Source: an uncultured Odoribacter sp. (lineage in GTDB: Bacteria > Bacteroidota > Bacteroidia > Bacteroidales > Marinifilaceae). Taken from it: a stretch of DNA of 12,422 bases. Where the stretch lies: positions 1 to 12,422 of the forward strand of contig CAMRAP010000025.1 of the NCBI GenBank assembly GCA_947039985.1, given 5' to 3'. Shown one piece after another: positions 7,274 to 12,422 of this stretch. Positions within the stretch are counted from its first letter, which is position 1, and each line of letters starts with the position of its first letter. Below the pieces are notes generated by a model. The model did not search any database and was not told where the DNA came from. It saw nothing but the letters and a program-made list of their open reading frames with translations. Made by a program: the position numbers and the translations under genes.

Positions 7274-9361
7274 TTAAAAATTAAGAACATCCTTTAGGTC
7301 TGCTATATTTCGACGAACAGGCGAAGCTTTAGATTTCAGTGACTCTGAATAAAGTACCCCCCCTTTACGACGCAATACATAAGAATCGTTAAATCCCATA
7401 CTCTGCACTCTACCTAACTCAACAGAAGCTTCATCTAGCGTAGAAAACAGACCTGCACAATACATATAGCTCCCTTTACTGATGGCTAAAACATCTATAT
7501 TATTAATGCCGTTGAACTGATTGGGATTATACACTTTATCGGCAGACATCAAGACAACAGTATAAGCTTGCTCTGATGATCTTATTTCATTATCTTGAGG
7601 CTTGTTTAAAGTACGAGCTCTAGCGGGTAGCTTTTGCTTTCGATTTAATACAGCCCCCTCTTTTTCCAAAATTTTCAAGCGACGCAACAACAACTCATCA
7701 TCACTAATAGCATCACCTCTCCTATCATTTTGTATTTTCTTTTCAGCAAGATAGCGATCAACATCCATCACAAATGCATTCTCTATCGCTTTTCTCACCT
7801 GCTTCAAATCAGTTTTCGCCAATTTCTCATCAGGATATTCTCCGACAGCATAGCGATAAATATTATCATACCCCAAATACACCTTCACATTTCTCAAATG
7901 CTCAAAATATACCCTAGGTACAGGGGTTCGAAAAGCACCTACTTGAATCGCATATTGATAATCTGTTTCAAACAAGTCATCTTTAGGCATTTCATACTGC
8001 TTGATATTCTGTATCGGAGCTTGCACCTTTTCTTCCACTGCTTGGACAGCTGGATATCCAGCCACCTGCATTTTCCGCATAGCCCCATTCCCTCGTGTTG
8101 CCAATGTTGAATTAGGGCTGTTTTTTGATTTCAATAAGCGAATTGCAAATAGGAAGTCATTATATCCTCCTCCCCGATTAGAAGAGACATATCCATCTGT
8201 GCAATCTGTATTTCGAAACACCAATGAAAAATCATCCATCGAAGAATTTATAGGTCGTCCCATATTTTGAGGATAGTTCCAATCTCCATTTGCAGCTACT
8301 TCAGAAACGAACACATCCAAACCACCTAAGCCAATATGACCATTAGAAGCAAAAAAAAGTTTTCCATCCTCTGCTACAAAAGGAAACGACTCATCATTAG
8401 AGGTATTGATTTGCTCCCCTAAATTACGAATATCTCCACATTCTGCACCTCTAACTTCCGCAACATAAATATCTTTACCGCCTATTCCCCCCGGCATATC
8501 CGATACAAAATACAGCAATGAATCTTTATATAAACTAGGCTGAACACAAGAGTAATCATCCGAATTAATATTCAACTCTTCTATATGTCCCCACACGCCT
8601 CCCTCTTCTTCAGCAGTCATTAATTTAAAAACACTTGTTCCATCTGCCTTCACTATCGTACGGGTATAGTATATTCTTTTGTAATCACTGGTAAAAGTGA
8701 CCGCTCCTATGTGGTATTTATCATTCAATTCATTGGCAAAAGGCAGTAATCGCCCACTGGTTCCATCCCCTGTAAACACCGTTTTATATAGACGTGTTGT
8801 CCTATATCCTCGACTATCTTTTATCACATTCTCCCCCATATCTGGCGCAGCAACGATAACACTTTTCCCTTGATAATAAGTTGCTCCAGAAGAGAGCCCT
8901 TTCAAATCGATTTTTGTTTTATTGGCAGCATACATCGGTTTCATTTTTAATACCTCTGCAGCAAAATCACACGTATTCCTTATCCGTTCTAATACCATTG
9001 GATCAGCTCCCAAAGACTCTGCCAATTCTAATTGCTCACTGGCTTTTTTATAATTACCCGTATGTACCAAAGCGATGGCGTAATAAGTCATCTCTTCTGC
9101 TCCCAACAAATCAGGATTCACTCTTTTATACATCTCCTCTGCCCGAAGCATATCATTCATATGGAAGAAACAATAGGCCACACGTATCTTTAACAAGTCT
9201 GCTTTTTCCGACTTCTCACTCCCCATCTCTTCCAACTGCTTTCGATACAGTTGCAATGCTTCCAGATAATCTCCCCGCTCAAACAACTTATCTCCACGAA
9301 ATTGTCCGCAAACATCAATTGCAATAAGCAACGAAAAAAACAGCACTAGCAATAACCTCAT
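7274..9361 (-). CDS. PorE-like periplasmic protein: TPR, PD40 propeller and two SPOR-like domains
   Basis: A protein of 695 residues. It has a signal peptide (about 1-19, ending IDVCGQ), TPR-like helices (about 21-140; FERGDYLEALQLY, GNYKKASEQLELAESLG), then a PD40/WD40-like propeller (about 155-408; FTSDYKRIYYTR, DSLLYFVSDMPGGIGGKDIY, DGKLFFASNGHIGLGGLDVF, YVSSNRGGGYNDFLF). After a linker come two SPOR-like regions at about 468-540 (YAIQVGAFRTP, YRYAVGEY) and 598-670 (YTVVLMSADKVY, YMYCAGLFSTLDEA). The TPR-PD40 order is that of T9SS PorE and its OmpA-family relatives, which bind peptidoglycan through a C-terminal OmpA domain. No OmpA domain (NX2LSXXRA type) is visible here. SPOR domains bind denuded glycan strands, so they may serve as the wall anchor instead (inferred). 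The gene follows the PorP-like gene by 20 bases and probably works with it. Confidence 0.75.
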   Translation of the reverse strand: MRLLLVLFFSLLIAIDVCGQFRGDKLFERGDYLEALQLYRKQLEEMGSEKSEKADLLKIRVAYCFFHMNDMLRAEEMYKRVNPDLLGAEEMTYYAIALVHTGNYKKASEQLELAESLGADPMVLERIRNTCDFAAEVLKMKPMYAANKTKIDLKGLSSGATYYQGKSVIVAAPDMGENVIKDSRGYRTTRLYKTVFTGDGTSGRLLPFANELNDKYHIGAVTFTSDYKRIYYTRTIVKADGTSVFKLMTAEEEGGVWGHIEELNINSDDYSCVQPSLYKDSLLYFVSDMPGGIGGKDIYVAEVRGAECGDIRNLGEQINTSNDESFPFVAEDGKLFFASNGHIGLGGLDVFVSEVAANGDWNYPQNMGRPINSSMDDFSLVFRNTDCTDGYVSSNRGGGYNDFLFAIRLLKSKNSPNSTLATRGNGAMRKMQVAGYPAVQAVEEKVQAPIQNIKQYEMPKDDLFETDYQYAIQVGAFRTPVPRVYFEHLRNVKVYLGYDNIYRYAVGEYPDEKLAKTDLKQVRKAIENAFVMDVDRYLAEKKIQNDRRGDAISDDELLLRRLKILEKEGAVLNRKQKLPARARTLNKPQDNEIRSSEQAYTVVLMSADKVYNPNQFNGINNIDVLAISKGSYMYCAGLFSTLDEASVELGRVQSMGFNDSYVLRRKGGVLYSESLKSKASPVRRNIADLKDVLNF

Positions 9362-9381
9362 ACCCTTTTGTGATTAAATGA

Positions 9382-10326
9382 TTAAAAATAGCGAATCGAA
9401 TTTATGCTCTCATCATACTCCTCTTCTGGTAAAGAGGACGAACTCTTTTGGCTTTTACCAAATCTAAATGTCAAACTGAGCTCTTGGGTAGTATTAAATT
9501 TACTATCAACCTGTGAATTATTCGTTTCAAATGAATAGCCCAACCAGATCTCTTTTAACAACTTCACCCGCGCAGTGACAGCAAATGATTCTTTTGTTCG
9601 GTATTGTACACCGACCTCAAAAGACTCCTTTAAAGTTAGTTTAGCCCCTAAATCCATCAACATATCCTCATATTCACAATAAGTAATGTATGTATAAGGC
9701 ATTAACTCTGTTGTTGTTCCCAATTTAAATTTAAAACCTCCATAGAGATAAATCCTCATCATCTCTGACATCGTTTCACTCACCCGATCTCCATTTTCGT
9801 CCACTGTATTATAGCGAAACTCTGGAATAGAGGCACCAACAAAATAATTATCTGCTTTAAAATGCAATCCAAATCCAAAATTAGGCTGGCTATAGCTCTC
9901 GGCAAATATCGTTTCATCGTCTGCTAGAATATATTCATTCGAATTAGACACATAGTTAACCCCTGCCTGCAATCCAAAATGCAAACATTTCCCCTCATTC
10001 ACTTTCAATCGATAAGTACCTGAAAGATAAGCAAACAATTTTTGATAGGGTCCAAACTTATCAAAGATCAAAGAAAGACCTCCTCCAAAATTCTTATCTG
10101 GAATAGAGGTGTTGATATTAAATGCTCCAGTGGATGGCCAGTATGTTGATTTCTCAAAACGGCTTCGATATAACATCACCCCATTTGCCCCACTTTCCAG
10201 TCCCATTGCCGCAGGATTAATCAACGGCTGAGCCGTTGTATAATCCGTAAATTTCAGTACATTATTCTGAGCATATCCATAACTAACTGCTCCAACTAAT
10301 ATCAAGCTTATTAAAAACTTCATCAT
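9382..10326 (-). CDS. PorP/SprF family type IX secretion outer membrane protein
   Basis: A protein of 314 residues, the usual size for PorP/SprF proteins. It has a signal peptide (about residues 1-19, ending SYGYAQ), the early family signature QPLINPAAMG (residues 33-42), and then alternating strands rich in aromatic residues and glycine, ending in a strand like QELSLTFRFGK. This matches an outer-membrane beta-barrel, followed by a short acidic tail (SLPEEEYDES). PorP belongs to the T9SS, and paralogues of the SprF type are encoded next to cargo with type B C-terminal domains and are needed to secrete or anchor that cargo. The adjacent upstream gene encodes exactly such a cargo, so this is best read as its dedicated partner rather than the core PorP; that role is inferred. 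It is 20 bases from the next gene, so the two are probably co-transcribed. Confidence 0.88.
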   Translation of the reverse strand: MMKFLISLILVGAVSYGYAQNNVLKFTDYTTAQPLINPAAMGLESGANGVMLYRSRFEKSTYWPSTGAFNINTSIPDKNFGGGLSLIFDKFGPYQKLFAYLSGTYRLKVNEGKCLHFGLQAGVNYVSNSNEYILADDETIFAESYSQPNFGFGLHFKADNYFVGASIPEFRYNTVDENGDRVSETMSEMMRIYLYGGFKFKLGTTTELMPYTYITYCEYEDMLMDLGAKLTLKESFEVGVQYRTKESFAVTARVKLLKEIWLGYSFETNNSQVDSKFNTTQELSLTFRFGKSQKSSSSLPEEEYDESINSIRYF

Positions 10327-10344
10327 ATCACTTTTATTATTCTC

Positions 10345-10376
10345 GAAAAGCTCAGACGTCTGAAAAGCTTTCAGAC
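10345..10376 (-). repeat. Short imperfect direct repeat with hairpin ahead of the porP-like gene
   Basis: The plus strand carries GAAAAGCTCAGAC (10345-10357) and GAAAAGCTTTCAGAC (10362-10376). Within it GTCTGAAA (10358-10365) pairs with TTTCAGAC (10369-10376) across a three-base loop, and TCAGACGTCTGA is a perfect palindrome. No T-tract follows on the minus strand, so it is not a standard terminator. It lies in the 90-base gap between the broken surface protein gene and the PorP/SprF gene. A role in RNA processing or attenuation is only a guess. Confidence 0.45.
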
Positions 10377-10844
10377 ATCCGAACTTCAGAGCATTACTCC
10401 TCTATATATTCTCTCACTATCTATAATTTCTTCGATTCAAATTAGATCGAATTTCTATCCACGACTTCAATACCGTTTTGTTTTTACCACCAAGATCTAT
10501 CACATAAGAATACACGCCATTCACCAAATTTATCTGCCCAACGTAACCGCTTGTAGGAGATCCTGTGCCATCCCAATCATTTTGATAATTTGTTGCTTCA
10601 AACACAATCTTTCCACTTCGGTCAAACACCATAATTTGATGATCTGGGTAATCTGCTAAGAACTCCAACTTCCAAGTATCATTCAAACCATCCTCATTTG
10701 GAGTGATTAGATTAGGAACCACAAAACGATCATTATCTGTAACAGTAATGTAAATCGTTCCCGTTGCAACAGTCTGCTTGTTCAATTTATTAACAAGCTT
10801 ATAGGTCACTTCATCCATTCCAACAAAAGCTGAATTCGGAATGA

Positions 10845-10863
10845 CATACCATATTCTGCACGT
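10845..10863 (-). other. Single-base frameshift site in the surface protein gene
   Basis: Reading in the upstream frame gives VIEKRAEYG and then a spurious tail that stops at TGA. The frame shifted by one base gives YVIPNSAFVGMDEVTYKLV and leads smoothly into the C-terminal sorting domain. One lost base at about 10849/10848, within the minus-strand run TATGGTATG, restores AEYGYVIPNSAFVG. No long homopolymer lies at the site. Confidence 0.75.
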
Positions 10864-11048
10864 TTTTCAATGACAAACATCACCTTGCCCAAATCATCTT
10901 CAGCTTTTACCATGCTTAAATCTTTCACCCTCTCTCCTTGATAAATCGTCAACAAAGTATCTCTTCCTGTTTGCCCAAAATCAATATACAGAACATTAGA
11001 CATCACTCTATTTTGACACACCTTCTTTCCATTCACCCCTAATTGAAT

Positions 11049-11051
11049 CTA
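11049..11051 (-). other. In-frame TAG nonsense codon in the surface protein gene
   Basis: The frame reads ISDEFRHRD, then TAG, then IQLGVNGKKVCQNRV with no change of phase. In the two preceding repeats the matching position is Trp (DTWVKVVM and DMWIKCEF against RD-stop-IQLGV). A single G-to-A change from TGG to TAG would explain it. Confidence 0.75.
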
Positions 11052-12422
11052 ATCACGATGGCGGAATTCGTCAGAAATCAATACTTCTTCATCTTCTTCA
11101 GGATTGATTCTATTATTAATATACCAAGTATAAATAGGATCCACTATTGGCATTCCTGAAATGTCCGACTCTATCACAATTTCATCTTCATGCGTTTTTC
11201 CTTCCAGATCTACAAATATAAGTACGCTAGCATCCTTTATTGCTTTTATCTGCACCGCATCAACAAAGATTGAATCGGTATTATAGCAAACTTCATCAGA
11301 AGGGATAAACTCACATTTAATCCACATATCCTCATTATCTAGCTGAACATTTGCATTCCATTTCGTTCCTAGATTCCACCCAGGCAGTAATCCAACACTT
11401 CTAGTCCACTGAAATTTAGGATTCTCACCTGCATCTTCCCATCTTGCTTCCAAATAAATTTCATCATTCAAACAAGCCAAGGTATCTTCTGTCCAAATAG
11501 AGAATTTAGGCTCAACAAACTCTTTTTCCTCCAAATGAACCCTCTCTACGTAATTTAGTTCTCTAGTACAAATTTCAGCCGAAGGTGTCATAACAACTTT
11601 CACCCAAGTATCCTTTTGCCCCATGACCATGGCTAATTTTTTATTCTCTAAACTAATCAGCTCATTATTCGGAGATGACTCTTCGGGAAGAGAAAACACA
11701 TCATCATACCATTTATAAGTATGTTGTAAATTTCCCGTATTATTTATTTCATTCACCCAAAGATCTACTGTGTCACCAGAACAAAACATATGTTCAGGAT
11801 CGATTGAAGTTTCCAGATCCCACTCTATTTCAATAAACTCGCTGGCTTTCAATCTTAGATAACTCTTATAAATGGTATCACAAGCACCATCGGCATAAGC
11901 AGAAACAGCTATCGTAATATTATCCTGCCAATCCATTGGTGGAATCCAACTCAACACACTTGAATCTGATATAAATTCCATTTCTCCCCAACGTCCATCA
12001 TCCGTACTCAAACCATCAACAGTCCATTTATAAATTGGATTTTCAATCTCAATCTCAGTATCTTCAAAGATCATCTTTGCGCAAATAGAGATTTTACTTC
12101 CAGGACAATACCAACCATCTACTTGTACTGCAGGATTAGTCTCTGGACGAATACCTTCACACATCTCCCACTCTACATCCAATATTTCAAAACATTCCTT
12201 CACTTTCAGTAAGAATACAGTATCCACACTTCCACATTTGTTTTCAACAACACAGCGGAATCGACTTCCATTCCAACTCTTAGGCACTGTTCTCAATGTC
12301 AGTGAATCAGTTTTTGAACCTTCAATCACAGGCTTCCCCGTTCCATCAGGCAATTGCAGCCAAGCAGAACCATCCCAACGTTCCCAAGCAAATTTCAAAT
12401 CCTTACCACTAGCTTCCACGCC

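Larger units (their letters stand above)
10417..12422 (-). pseudogene. Disrupted T9SS surface protein with Ig-like repeats and CHU_C (type B) C-terminal domain, 5' partial
   Basis: This is the 3' part of a long gene; the frame is open to the window edge, so the start, and presumably a signal peptide, lie outside. Reading on the minus strand there are four to five Ig-like repeats of about 90-120 residues with recurrent Trp and Cys (for example FRCVVENKCGSVDTVF, WIKCEFIPSDEVC), then a cadherin/VCBS-like segment ending TGTIYITVTD, then a gliding-motility-associated C-terminal domain (VPNLITPNEDGLNDTW, MVFDRSGKIVFE, NDWDGTG, NGVYSYVI). That domain is the type B T9SS sorting signal, so the product should be secreted and displayed on the cell surface, possibly as an adhesin (inferred). 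An in-frame TAG at 11051-11049 and a frameshift near 10850-10845 split it into three pieces (12422-11049, 11048-10806, 10818-10417). Without them the reading continues through recognisable protein. A porP/sprF-like gene and a PorE-like gene follow. The terminal stop is TAG directly followed by TGA. Confidence 0.85.

Noticed and set aside
7730..8110. 126-codon open frame on the plus strand
   Set aside because: Antisense to the SPOR-like region of the PorE-like gene; low-complexity Ile, His and Leu content and no family resemblance.
8881..9327. 148-codon open frame on the plus strand
   Set aside because: It lies fully opposite the TPR-PD40 gene, has no recognisable domain, and its composition fits an antisense shadow.
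10358..10376. Terminator for the surface protein gene
   Set aside because: The hairpin has no following T-tract on the minus strand.
10386..10404. GAGGAG followed by ATG CTC TGA on the minus strand, a possible leader mini-ORF
   Set aside because: A two-codon frame after a chance purine run; Bacteroidetes rarely rely on such sites and nothing else supports it.
10806..11036. A separate small gene starting at GTG 11036
   Set aside because: It is in the same frame as the upstream piece across the TAG, continues its last Ig-like repeat, and runs by frameshift into the sorting domain; it is part of one broken gene.
11049..11051. TAG recoding (alternative genetic code or programmed readthrough)
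   Set aside because: TAG ends nadK and the final piece of the same surface protein gene, and a frameshift nearby also breaks the gene, so mutation or sequence error is simpler.

Overview
This window looks like chromosomal DNA from the Bacteroidetes (Bacteroidota), most likely the order Bacteroidales. The reasons are the AT-rich composition, the lack of strong Shine-Dalgarno sites, sequences matching the Bacteroidetes -7 promoter box (TAnnTTTG), the presence of type IX secretion (T9SS) families, and the block nadK - DUF6089 - uppS - bamA - ompH - ompH - murI, which is typical of this group. I cannot name a genus from the sequence. All genes lie on the minus strand, so transcription runs from high to low coordinates. 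No tRNA, rRNA, CRISPR array, insertion sequence or phage gene was seen, and no gene-free stretch exceeds 140 bases.

Upstream block (12422 to 7274) is a T9SS accessory cassette of three genes. First is a large multi-domain surface protein, cut by the window edge, built of Ig-like repeats and ending in a gliding-motility-type C-terminal sorting domain (CHU_C, the 'type B' CTD). Next comes a PorP/SprF-family outer membrane protein. Last is a PorE-like periplasmic protein with TPR, PD40 beta-propeller and two SPOR-like domains. The expected logic is a cargo protein, its dedicated outer-membrane partner and a peptidoglycan-linked periplasmic partner. The cargo gene is broken twice: by an in-frame TAG at 11051-11049, sitting where neighbouring repeats have Trp, and by a one-base frameshift near 10850-10845. 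Either it is a recent pseudogene, it is phase-switched, or the assembly contains errors.

Downstream block (7135 to 88) is a conserved housekeeping run: NAD kinase, a DUF6089 outer-membrane-type beta protein, undecaprenyl diphosphate synthase (UppS), the outer-membrane assembly factor BamA, two OmpH/Skp-like periplasmic chaperones and glutamate racemase (MurI). It joins outer-membrane protein biogenesis (BamA and OmpH) with peptidoglycan precursor supply (UppS for the lipid carrier, MurI for D-glutamate). A clear intrinsic terminator follows the second ompH gene. A good -7 box lies between that terminator and murI, so murI probably also has its own promoter.
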